Origin: JABAAI01 sp965242745
GTDB taxonomy: Bacteria > Spirochaetota > Leptospiria > Leptospirales > Leptonemataceae
Direction of reading: 5' to 3'
Length of the DNA: 26,788 nucleotides
Assembly (NCBI GenBank): GCA_965242745.1
Contig: CBDETG010000032.1
Span: forward strand, 1-26,788
Shown: one piece after another, positions 17,196 to 23,727 of the stretch
Position numbering within the stretch: the first letter of the stretch is position 1
Layout of the letters: each line of letters starts with the position of its first letter
Translations under genes and position numbers: made by a program
Notes under the pieces: generated by a model
Seen by the model: the letters and a program-made list of their open reading frames with translations, nothing else
Database searches by the model: none
Told to the model about the DNA's origin: nothing

Positions 17196-17214
17196 TGAGG
17201 CGTGACACGCCTCA
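17196..17214. promoter_or_regulatory. 19-nt palindrome in the 5' region of hsdR
   Basis: TGAGGCGT-GAC-ACGCCTCA is a perfect 8-bp inverted repeat with a 3-nt centre, ending 6 nt before the hsdR ribosome site. It could be an operator for a repressor or an mRNA hairpin near the start. Further up, CTGTAAAAG occurs twice as a direct repeat. Confidence 0.45.
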
Positions 17215-17604
17215 TTGGCCTTGTGCTGCGCCAGGCATATGACTTTTACAGACAAAGGCTAACAGCTTTTACAGCGCATTCCAAGTAATCTGCCTTGCCC
17301 TTAGCTCATGCGTCAAGTATTACAGCACAAGCAGTCGCCCAGTCAGGCGGGTAGCAGCAAGAGTGTAGACTATTGACTGAGTTACAGAGGAGCGCAGGGA
17401 CCTTGTAGAATTTACGGCTGGCATTGCAGTAATATACAGAGTCTGGGCGCCGGGCCTTGGCTTTGATGACGGCGCCCAACACGACATAATGCTGACGCCG
17501 GGGGTTTAGAATGGCCTTGTTGTAGTAAGGGGGCGTTGGGACGGGGTTGGTAATAAGCGGCGTTGCTTTTGCTGACTGGGACGGGGTTGTAATAAGCAGA
17601 GTCT
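17215..17604. repeat. Non-coding stretch with the left copy of a Tyr/Asn/Pro-coding repeat
   Basis: No gene is supported here. From about 17455 to 17604, read on the minus strand, a degenerate 39-nt unit (GCTTATTACAACCCCGTCCC and AGTCAGCAAAAGCAACGCC) is repeated about twice and would encode AYYNPVPVSKSNA; further on comes GCATTATGTCGTGTTGGGCG. Matching sequence stands at 18690-18880 in the opposite orientation, so the two arms form a long imperfect inverted repeat around the IS element. Confidence 0.6.
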
Positions 17605-18666
17605 GGCGTTGTTGCAATAATTACAAAATAGCCGATAGTAGGGCCAAATGCCCGGAATCTCATGCTGCAATTCTTTCTGGCATTCCCAAGCTTGCCATGG
17701 TATTCAATATCTGGCATGCTATTTTATGTTCTGTACAGCGAGACCTTAATCGCTCCTCGATCATTTGTTTGTAGCGATACATGGCGGTTTCCACTCGTGA
17801 TCTGCGATGATAACCGACCTCCTCCTTCCATTTTTGTAGACCTTGTGCACGAGAATTTTTAATATTCACATCTCGAGCGCTATCCTCCGGAGGAGCATTC
17901 GCATAGAGCTCTCCTAATGTTCTCGCCTTCTTCTTGGGAGGGATCAGTATCTTTCCTACTCCACTTTGCTCCAATACATGATATAAGTTATACGCATCAT
18001 AAGCTCCATCGCAAATATTGCTAGCTATGTCATATTTCTTCCTTAGGTCTTTTACCGAATCCGCTGCAACTTGGGCATCTCCGCCTTTCAGGTCAGAATG
18101 AACAATCTGAAAGGATGGACCATCCATACAAATATGTAATTTTTCCCACACCCGTCTTTTCTTACTGCCATATTTGCTGGCGCTCCATTCACCATCACCA
18201 TAGACTTTCAGGCCTGTTGCATCCACAACTAAATGCACACGTTCGCCTTGCTTGATCTTAGCATTGCAAGGGACTGGCAGTTTCTTAGACCTGCGACATA
18301 CTTGAGAATAGCTGGGAATTAGCAATTCAGAAAGCTGCATCATATCCCGTAGGCTAAGCAAAAAGCCCTGCGTCTGCCGTAAAGGAAGACGAAATACCTG
18401 CCTGAGCTGCAAAAATAGCAATATCATCCCATCTGCATACACAAATGGCCGCCCCGGTTTGCCCGTTTTTGTTTTTCCACGATTTTATAGCCTTTGGGTC
18501 TATCCAAACAGTGAGTTTCGTGCGCTCCATTAGACTACGATTGTAACTTGACCAGTTACTAAGTTTATATTTTGCTTTCATACGCCAACATTATGTCGTA
18601 TTGCTAAAAAAGCAAGCGTTTTATGGAGCGCTAAGCGCATCTACAGGTGAGTTACGCAACAACGCC
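17605..18666 (-). mobile_element. IS5-family insertion sequence, about 1.06 kb
   Basis: The element holds a DDE transposase of IS5 type. Candidate terminal inverted repeats are GGCGTTGTTGCAATAATTAC at 17605 and, read inward on the other strand from 18666, GGCGTTGTTGCGTAACTCAC: 11 identical bases, then partial identity. The size and the end sequence agree with the IS903 group of the family. No clear target-site duplication flanks these ends. Because the neighbouring host repeat also contains CAACAACGCC, the exact borders are uncertain by several bases. Confidence 0.65.
17660..18581 (-). pseudogene. IS5-family transposase, frameshifted
   Basis: The N-terminus (ATG 18581: MKAKYKLSNWSSYNRSLMER, then TVWIDPKAIKSW) and the catalytic part lie in different frames. 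Removing one base from the G4 tract at 18452-18455 joins NGQTGRPFVYADGMILLF. DDE residues are seen in HLVVDATGLKVYG, NICDGAYDAY and RRSRVETAMYRYK. The rejoined protein would be about 306 residues, the family length. The element is probably immobile unless the frame is bypassed. Confidence 0.8.
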
Positions 18667-18902
18667 CGGGCGAGGTAGTAATAAATGGCGTCTGGGCCGC
18701 CGCATTATGTCGCGTTGGGCGCAGTTAGCAACAACAACGCTGCTTGTTACAACAACGCCAGACGCCGCCTACTACAACCCCGCCCGCAGTCAGCAAAACC
18801 AACGCTATATTATTACAACAAGGTCCCAGTTAGCACTATAACGCCCCTGAGTACAAACGCCGCTTACTCCAACCCCCCGCCCCCAGTCAGCAGAGCGCCC
18901 CC
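18667..18902 (+). repeat. Right copy of the Tyr/Asn/Pro-coding repeat, next to the lipoprotein gene end
   Basis: In the plus direction it contains GCATTATGTCGCGTTGGGCG, ACAACAACGCCAGACGCC, GCCTACTACAACCCCGCCC and AGTCAGCAAAACCAACGC, and a further variant at about 18860, with translations such as AAYYNPARSQQN and NAAYSNPPPPVS. The frame drifts between units, so it is not a working gene. It matches the left copy (17455-17604) in inverted orientation. Confidence 0.6.
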
Positions 18903-21710
18903 CTACTCCTCCCTGGGCCACGCCTCCAGCACATCACCGCAATCCGGCTTATCCGATTCGCCTTCGTCTTCCAGCGGGTCGTTGTCTGTGATCGTCTCGC
19001 ATACGTCGATGGTGGTCTCAGAGCTGGGATTCTCTGTTGTGGGATTATCGGGATCAAAGTTAAAATACAGCAGACGCGGATAGGCGCCGGCAGCAAAGAG
19101 CCAGCGCGTGCCAAGCCAAGTGCTATCGTAGGCCGTGGCAGACTGCGTTGCAGCAGTATCTGCGCCGACGATGCCGGTCAGATTGCTTGCCATAACGCCG
19201 TCAGGGACACGGCCCGCCTTGGCCGTGACGCCGCTGGCCTCTGTATCAAAGCGGTTGTTTGTAACGTTCGCGATCACTTCAGCTTCCACTACAGAATCGT
19301 AGTTGGCCACCCCCAAAAAGCCGATATGATCGCCGCTATGGCCTCGCGCAAGACCCGTCCCTAGTAAGTTATAGACGAATTCCGAACCATCGATGGCTTC
19401 GAGATGTCCAATCAGAATGCCTATGTTGTCATTGCCATCGCCGGCAGCGCAGCTTTCTTCGGTGAGCACGCCATCGCAGAGGCTCCCAAGGCTAAGGGAG
19501 TCACGCACAATGGCAGTTTCCATCCAGCCCAACAGGCCGCCCAAGCGATCATCTCCAGCCCCGCCATCGAAGACATTGCCGCTCGCCCCGCTCCCTACAA
19601 TCTGGCTAGTATTATTTGCCCATCCCACCAAGCCGCCCATGCGATCATCTCCCGCTCCGCCATCGGAGACATTGCCGTTCGCTCTGCTGCCGGTGATACG
19701 GCCAACGTTTGCATGCCCCACCAGGCCGCCCATATAATCTCCCCCTTCCCCGCCGCCTGAGACATTGGCGCTTGCACGGCTGCCAGTGATCTGGCCTCTA
19801 GTTGCCCACCCCACAAGGCCTCCCAAGTAAGCTCTGAAAGTACTGCTGCTATCGCCCTGGATGGCGCCGCCTGCTATATGCGCATTGCTTATACGTGTGC
19901 CGTTTGTGTTGCCGCAAAGGGCGCCTACGTAACGGCGTCCCTTGATCGTGGGCTGTGCCAAAGTGAGATTCCTTATGCCTGCGCTGCCGCAGGAGGCAAA
20001 GAGGCCTGCATCGTTCGTGTGGTCGTTGGCGGCTGCGGCGCTGGCTATGCGGTCAATGTCTAGATTGCTGATGCTGTGGCCATTGCCCTCCAGCTGCGCT
20101 GTAAAGCGGGAGTTGTTTTGGTCGCTGCCGATGGGATCAAAGTTGCCCGCCGTGTCGCCGTTTTGGTCGCTCTCGCTGAGGTCAATGTCCGCCACAAGCT
20201 CGTAGCCGCAGAGGAAGACGTTGTCGCTCGTTGCCGTATCGCAGTTGGCGGTAGCTGCGTCAGGGGCGCCCAGCGTAGAGCCCGCATCGCCCGTGGTGTC
20301 GTCTGCCTCCTCGTCGTCGTAGCTTGTGCCAGCCAGGTTGTAGCGCATGTTGTGGAGCTCTTGAGCTGTGGCGATTTCTATCAGGCCGTCGTTATCGTCA
20401 TCTACGTCCATCGTATCAGGCGTGCCGTCATTATCGTCGTCTGCGTCCTCGCTGTTCTTGCAGCCATCGCCATCAGGGTCAGCCGTGGCAGCGTCAGCGG
20501 AGCCAGTGGCGGCGCCAGTCGCTCCTGAGGGGCAGGTGTCAAGGCTATTAGCCAGGCCGTCATTGTCACTGTCGTTCTCGCACATGCCAGTGGCCGCATT
20601 CGGCGCTGTCTGGCCCGAGCATTCCATGCAGACTCCATCATGCTGCGCTACATGGTTTTCCATGTCCATGCAGGCGGCGTCTGTAATGCAGTCCGTGCCT
20701 AAGATGCTGTTGGGATTCGTGCTCAGGTTCTGATGACAGATTGCCGCAGTAATGCAGGCCCTTTTGTCCACATTGCGCACGTTATTTGTGCCCGCGCATT
20801 CTTGGCAGACGCCATCATCCTGCGCAACATGGCCCGCCAGGTCCATGCAGGCGGCGTCTGTAATGCAGTCCGTGCCCAGCAGGCTGTTGGGGCCGCTGCT
20901 GTTGCCTGCATGGCAGGCCATCGCCGTGATGCATTCGGTCTTGTCCACATTACGCACGTTATTTGTGCCCGTGCATTCTTGGCAGACGCCATCATCCTGC
21001 GCAACATGGCCCGCCATGTCTTGACAGACCTTGTCCGTGATACATGCGTTGCCCAGTATGCTGGTGGGGCTGTGGCTTGTGCCCTGACAGTCAGCCTTGC
21101 TGATGCAGGCAAGCGGGTTTACGGTCGTATTGGCGACCTCGCCTTCGCTGCATTCCAGATCAATGCAGGTGTTATCCGCCGGGTTGTAGGTCTCATTGCC
21201 CGTGCATGTGACTTGCTCCTCGCAGGTAGGCTTGTTTGCCGGCTTGAGCTCTCCATCATCGCAGGTAGTCACACAGGCCGTCCTGTCCGCATTGGGATAT
21301 TGCAGCGCCGTGCAGGCCTCGCAGCTGCCATCTTGCAAGATTTGGTCGCCAGTACAAGTCGGCGTGCCTCCACTATCTCCTCCAGAGCTCCCGCCTCCGG
21401 TATCGCATCCCGCCAGAGTCAGGCTGAGGCCAAGTATGCCCAGGCTGATTAGGCGGCCAAACTTAGCTGATCGCAAGTCAGCAGAGCTAAAGTTGGCTGC
21501 CTTGCTAAAGTTCTTCCATAATAAGCCGCCAAGGCCAAGGCCTTCTCGGCTACGTTTTTTCAAGTCAACAGAGCCAAACTTAGCTACGCTGCTTTTCCAT
21601 GCAACTGCGTTGCTTTTCCATGATCTTAAGCTGGCGCTAAGCCCGCTTAAATAATTTCTACGCGCGCTTGTGGCTGCGCGTCCCATAAGTTTCTGAAACG
21701 TGTTTCTCAT
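18903..21710 (-). CDS. Large Cys-rich surface lipoprotein with TSP3 and GLUG repeats
   Basis: The start ATG 21710 follows GGAGG by five bases, giving 935 residues; upstream in-frame codons exist but lack a ribosome site of this quality. A lipobox LTLAGC places the lipidated Cys at residue 102, after an unusual basic leader of about 85 residues and a hydrophobic stretch (LISLGILGLSLTLA). A Gly/Ser linker follows, then Cys-rich segments with three 59-residue repeats (177-bp period; motifs CITDAACMD, HVAQDDGVCQEC, GTNNVRNVDK), then Asp-rich calcium-binding TSP3-like motifs (DSDNDGLANSLDTC, DADDDNDGTPDTMDVDDDND), then at least four GLUG-like repeats (LGGLVGWATRGQITGSRA, MGGLVGHANVGRITGSRA). Such proteins are usually surface-exposed adhesins or matrix proteins. 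The ligand is unknown. Confidence 0.85.
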   Translation of the reverse strand: MRNTFQKLMGRAATSARRNYLSGLSASLRSWKSNAVAWKSSVAKFGSVDLKKRSREGLGLGGLLWKNFSKAANFSSADLRSAKFGRLISLGILGLSLTLAGCDTGGGSSGGDSGGTPTCTGDQILQDGSCEACTALQYPNADRTACVTTCDDGELKPANKPTCEEQVTCTGNETYNPADNTCIDLECSEGEVANTTVNPLACISKADCQGTSHSPTSILGNACITDKVCQDMAGHVAQDDGVCQECTGTNNVRNVDKTECITAMACHAGNSSGPNSLLGTDCITDAACMDLAGHVAQDDGVCQECAGTNNVRNVDKRACITAAICHQNLSTNPNSILGTDCITDAACMDMENHVAQHDGVCMECSGQTAPNAATGMCENDSDNDGLANSLDTCPSGATGAATGSADAATADPDGDGCKNSEDADDDNDGTPDTMDVDDDNDGLIEIATAQELHNMRYNLAGTSYDDEEADDTTGDAGSTLGAPDAATANCDTATSDNVFLCGYELVADIDLSESDQNGDTAGNFDPIGSDQNNSRFTAQLEGNGHSISNLDIDRIASAAAANDHTNDAGLFASCGSAGIRNLTLAQPTIKGRRYVGALCGNTNGTRISNAHIAGGAIQGDSSSTFRAYLGGLVGWATRGQITGSRASANVSGGGEGGDYMGGLVGHANVGRITGSRANGNVSDGGAGDDRMGGLVGWANNTSQIVGSGASGNVFDGGAGDDRLGGLLGWMETAIVRDSLSLGSLCDGVLTEESCAAGDGNDNIGILIGHLEAIDGSEFVYNLLGTGLARGHSGDHIGFLGVANYDSVVEAEVIANVTNNRFDTEASGVTAKAGRVPDGVMASNLTGIVGADTAATQSATAYDSTWLGTRWLFAAGAYPRLLYFNFDPDNPTTENPSSETTIDVCETITDNDPLEDEGESDKPDCGDVLEAWPREE

Positions 21711-21825
21711 ATTTTCCTCCATAAACACAGCCAAGCTTAGAGCCCAGCCTAATCCAAAAAAGCCAGCAGAGCCAAGGCCCGGCCGCTTATACAAAATGTT
21801 ATGCGCATGATAGGGCGCGCATTCC

Positions 21826-21872
21826 CTAAGTTTTTTTACCAATAGACATCTTCATGTCCTCCTTTATATAAA
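21826..21872 (-). promoter_or_regulatory. Promoter, Shine-Dalgarno and tiny leader ORF before the lipoprotein gene
   Basis: TATATA at about 21866-21871 may be a -10. AAAGGAGGA (21865-21857) stands 7-8 nt before an ATG at 21849 that reads only MSIGKKT and stops at 21826. The reading frame runs into a seven-A tract (21831-21837). With one A fewer, the frame would continue through KKLRECAPYHAHNILYK into the lipoprotein frame, adding about 46 residues. So either this is a leader peptide or the real start of the gene with a slipped tract. Confidence 0.4.
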
Positions 21873-21989
21873 AAATGACTGCCCCGCATGCAGGACAGTT
21901 CTAGGACAAAACTTAGCTCAGGGCTCAGAAAATAGCAAGTCTTTATTGTAAAAAAATAAATTTTTTGAGCAACAAAAAAGCAGGCTGCG

Positions 21990-22072
21990 ACCTGGTTGTG
22001 GTGGGGAGAGTCTGAGGACGCAAAGTGTGCATACACACTTTGCTACGATTCTAAGGCGCGCTTTTTTGTGGT
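21990..22072 (+). repeat. Hairpin repeat H, copy 1
   Basis: The core at 22020-22043 is a perfect 10-bp stem with a 4-nt loop (GCAAAGTGTG-CATA-CACACTTTGC). It is followed by GATTCTAAGGCGCGC and T6, and preceded by GGTTGTGGTGGGGAGAGTCT, which also precedes copy 3 in similar form. Confidence 0.75.
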
Positions 22073-22150
22073 ATGGGACGTCTGTGGTAGCAAAGTATGC
22101 GTTGCATACTTTGCCATGATTCTAAGGCGCGCTTTTTTGTAGTATGGGAT
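22073..22150 (+). repeat. Hairpin repeat H, copy 2
   Basis: The core at 22090-22114 is a perfect 11-bp stem with a 3-nt loop (GCAAAGTATGC-GTT-GCATACTTTGC), followed by ATGATTCTAAGGCGCGC, T6 and GTAGTATGGGA. Compared with copy 1, both arms of the stem changed together. Confidence 0.75.
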
Positions 22151-22232
22151 GGCGCAGAGGCTCAAGCGCCTTGCATATGAGAACAAGCCAGGCAAGGTTT
22201 AGGGCTGACAAAACAGATATGGTTTTGCTGGA

Positions 22233-22357
22233 GCTGTACATACCAGAACAATCCAGTGCAAGGCATAGGCATTGCGTCACGAGCACAGGAGGTGCGAGAG
22301 TCTGGCGCTAAGGCAGGGAGGCCGTTTGCGCCAGACCAATGCCTATGATTTGCCGTT
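22233..22357 (+). ncRNA. 125-nt structured repeat, copy A (putative three-way-junction RNA)
   Basis: P1 pairs CATAGGCATTG (5' side) with CAATGCCTATG (3' side), 11 bp, extended by GCAA/TTGC after a 2x2 internal loop. Inside it are a small hairpin GCAC-AGGAG-GTGC and a 9-bp hairpin GTCTGGCGC/GCGCCAGAC. An almost identical copy stands at 22491-22615, and the differences lie in loops and junctions only. It could be a structured RNA, a riboswitch-like leader or a small palindromic mobile element; the sequence alone cannot decide. No known RNA family is recognised. Confidence 0.5.
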
Positions 22358-22370
22358 ATAGGCTTTTTTT
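22341..22370 (+). terminator. Candidate intrinsic terminator overlapping the 3' arm of copy A
   Basis: GCCTAT (22341-22346) can pair with ATAGGC (22358-22363) across an 11-nt loop, followed at once by T7 (22364-22370). The 5' arm of this stem is part of the P1 3' strand of the structured element, so the two pairings exclude each other, as in attenuators. Copy B lacks the ATAGGC. Confidence 0.5.
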
Positions 22371-22387
22371 GTGGAACAAAAAGGAGG

Positions 22388-22570
22388 ATGAAAACCTTGA
22401 TGAAGTTTATGGGAGCTTTGGTTGTGATAAGTGGAGTCTGTAGACGCAAAGTGCAGATGCACTTTGCTGTGATTCTAAGGCGCATCTGCTGCTGTACATA
22501 CCAGAACAATCCAGTGCAAGGCATAGGCATTGCGTCCCGAGCACATGGAGGTGCGAGAGTCTGGCGCTAA
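22388..22570 (+). CDS. Short ORF with a hydrophobic start, doubtful
   Basis: AAAAAGGAGG runs directly into ATG 22388; the fifth codon is also ATG, with a 12-nt spacing. The reading starts MKTLMKFMGALVVISGVC, like a signal peptide with a possible lipobox-like Cys, and then passes through hairpin repeat copy 3 and half of structured copy B (60 residues in all). It may be the beginning of a secreted-protein gene whose remainder was replaced by repeats, or a short peptide controlled by the element upstream. Confidence 0.25.
   Translation: MKTLMKFMGALVVISGVCRRKVQMHFAVILRRICCCTYQNNPVQGIGIASRAHGGARVWR
22412..22486 (+). repeat. Hairpin repeat H, copy 3
   Basis: The core at 22446-22467 is a perfect 10-bp stem with a 2-nt loop (GCAAAGTGCA-GA-TGCACTTTGC), followed by GATTCTAAGGCGC. 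The 3' end of the unit is cut off where structured copy B begins. Confidence 0.75.
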
Positions 22571-22615
22571 GGCAAGGAGGCCGCCGCGCCAGACCAATGC
22601 CTATGATTTGCCGTT
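22491..22615 (+). ncRNA. 125-nt structured repeat, copy B
   Basis: Same length and same stems as copy A (start-to-start distance 258 nt). The changes against copy A are in the hairpin loop near GAGCACATGGAGG, in the junction, and in the loop of the 9-bp hairpin. It ends 5 nt before the promoter of the coiled-coil gene at 22656. Confidence 0.5.
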
Positions 22616-22620
22616 TTTGC

Positions 22621-22648
22621 TTGACTTCTGCTAATCTGCTTTTAACTA
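22621..22648 (+). promoter_or_regulatory. Promoter of the coiled-coil membrane protein gene
   Basis: TTGACT (22621-22626, in the context TGCTTGACT), a 16-nt spacer and TAACTA (22643-22648), then 7 nt to ATG 22656. No Shine-Dalgarno; probably leaderless, like the nuclease genes. Confidence 0.5.
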
Positions 22649-22655
22649 GTCTTAT

Positions 22656-23435
22656 ATGAAAAGTTCTTATATGAAAAGAATAGTAGTATTTACGATCGCT
22701 TTGCTGGTCTTGCCTGCTGCCTTAGAGTCCAATCCTAGCGTAGACACAAAGGAAGCAAAAGAAGACCTGCCTGCGCAGGCAGGAAGCCCTACGCCATTAC
22801 AAGAGCTAAAGGCAAACATACGGGAGATGCAAATTAGCATAGACTGGCTAAAGTGGGGTCTAGGAATAGGTCTTGGCGCTATGCTTGCTGCCCTTGCTGG
22901 TCTCATAACATATTTACACAGCGACACAAAACAAGACATACAAAAGCTAAAGACAGAGACACGGCAAGACACACAAAAGCTAGAGTCTGGTATACAGGAG
23001 CTAAAGACAGAGACACGGCAAGACATACAAAAGCTAGAGACAAGCACACAGCAAAACATAGCAGAGCTAAAGACCAGCACACAGCAAAGCATAGCAGAGC
23101 TAAAGACAAGCACACAGCAAAACATAGCAGAGCTAAAGACCAGCACACAGCAAAGCATAGCAGAGCTAAAGACAAGCGCAAGGCAGGACAAGGAAGAATT
23201 AAAGCAAAACATGCAAAAGCTAGAGACAAGCACACAGCAAAACATACAAGAACTAAAGACCAGCGCAAGGCAGGACAAGGAAGAATTAAAGCAAAACATA
23301 CAAAAGCTAGAGACAAGCACACAGCAAAACATGCAAAAGCTGGAGTCTGGTATACAAGAAATACGAAGCTTCCTTTTCCAGCTTGTACAAAACAAAAGCC
23401 ACCTGCCTGCGCAGGCAGGCAAAGGCCAAAGCTAA
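22656..23435 (+). CDS. Membrane-anchored protein with 11-residue coiled-coil repeats
   Basis: The 259-residue protein begins with a signal-like segment (RIVVFTIALLVLPAALES), has a second hydrophobic helix at about 68-87 (WGLGIGLGAMLAALAGLITYL), and from about 90 to 240 consists of repeats of about 11 residues such as QNIAELKTSTQ and QDKEELKQNMQ. The 11-residue (hendecad) period predicts a long, nearly straight or slightly right-handed coiled coil. At DNA level the units are 33 bp and nearly identical in the middle, so they spread recently. LPAQAG occurs at both ends, encoded by the palindrome at 22766 and 23402. No enzymatic domain or named family is recognised. A second ATG at 22671 is a possible start. 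Confidence 0.75.
   Translation: MKSSYMKRIVVFTIALLVLPAALESNPSVDTKEAKEDLPAQAGSPTPLQELKANIREMQISIDWLKWGLGIGLGAMLAALAGLITYLHSDTKQDIQKLKTETRQDTQKLESGIQELKTETRQDIQKLETSTQQNIAELKTSTQQSIAELKTSTQQNIAELKTSTQQSIAELKTSARQDKEELKQNMQKLETSTQQNIQELKTSARQDKEELKQNIQKLETSTQQNMQKLESGIQEIRSFLFQLVQNKSHLPAQAGKGQS
22766..22783. repeat. 18-nt palindromic repeat, copy 1
   Basis: CCTGCCTGC-GCAGGCAGG is a perfect palindrome. It lies in frame in the coiled-coil gene and encodes LPAQAG. Confidence 0.7.
23402..23419. repeat. 18-nt palindromic repeat, copy 2
   Basis: Identical to copy 1 and again in the frame that gives LPAQAG, six codons before the end of the coiled-coil gene. Confidence 0.7.
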
Positions 23436-23558
23436 GAGACTAGCAAGCCCGGCAATGCAGAAAAAAGCATGCCTGAGACCTAGATGTAATATGGGGCGTT
23501 TATAGCAGCAAGGCGCAGGCAGGCTAGCTTTCTATAGCGGCGCTTGCCTAGCGCTAAT

Positions 23559-23584
23559 TTGTCCTAATTTGAAATTGAAATAGC
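23559..23584. repeat. 26-nt dispersed repeat, copy 1
   Basis: TTGTCCTAATTTGAAATTG followed by AAATAGC; copy 2 at 26430-26455 differs by one base. It lies in the otherwise featureless 218-nt gap between the coiled-coil gene and tRNA-Arg. Together the two copies bracket tRNA-Arg, ispH and icd. Confidence 0.6.
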
Positions 23585-23653
23585 AGGGCAGAAAGAAAAG
23601 CCTTGCATACAAAATGAGGGCTGCAAAGTTGGTTATCAGACTTGGGAAAGTAT

Positions 23654-23727
23654 GCGCCCATAGCTCAGCTGGATAGAGCGTTTGACTACGGATCAAAAGG
23701 TCGGGGGTTCGAATCCTCCTGGGCGTA
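23654..23727 (+). tRNA. tRNA-Arg (ACG)
   Basis: Acceptor GCGCCCA/TGGGCGT, D arm AGCTCAGCTGGATAGAGC, anticodon stem-loop TTTGA-CTACGGA-TCAAA, T arm with GGTTCGAATCC. It closely matches tRNA-Arg(ACG), whose A34 becomes inosine. CCA is not encoded. Its 3' part overlaps the end of ispH on the other strand. Confidence 0.95.

Noticed and set aside
20076..21654. Several long plus-strand frames opposite the lipoprotein gene
   Set aside because: They are complements of the GC-rich, repetitive lipoprotein sequence; the minus frame has a start signal, lipobox and known repeats.
22162..22530. Minus-strand ORF with the peptide MPMPCTGLFWYVQ repeated
   Set aside because: The repetition comes from the two 125-nt structured elements; there is no ribosome site or domain, and the DNA pairing explains the conservation better.
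22667..23422. 251-codon minus-strand frame opposite the coiled-coil gene
   Set aside because: It is a shadow of the 33-bp repeat; the plus frame has a promoter and a plausible protein architecture.
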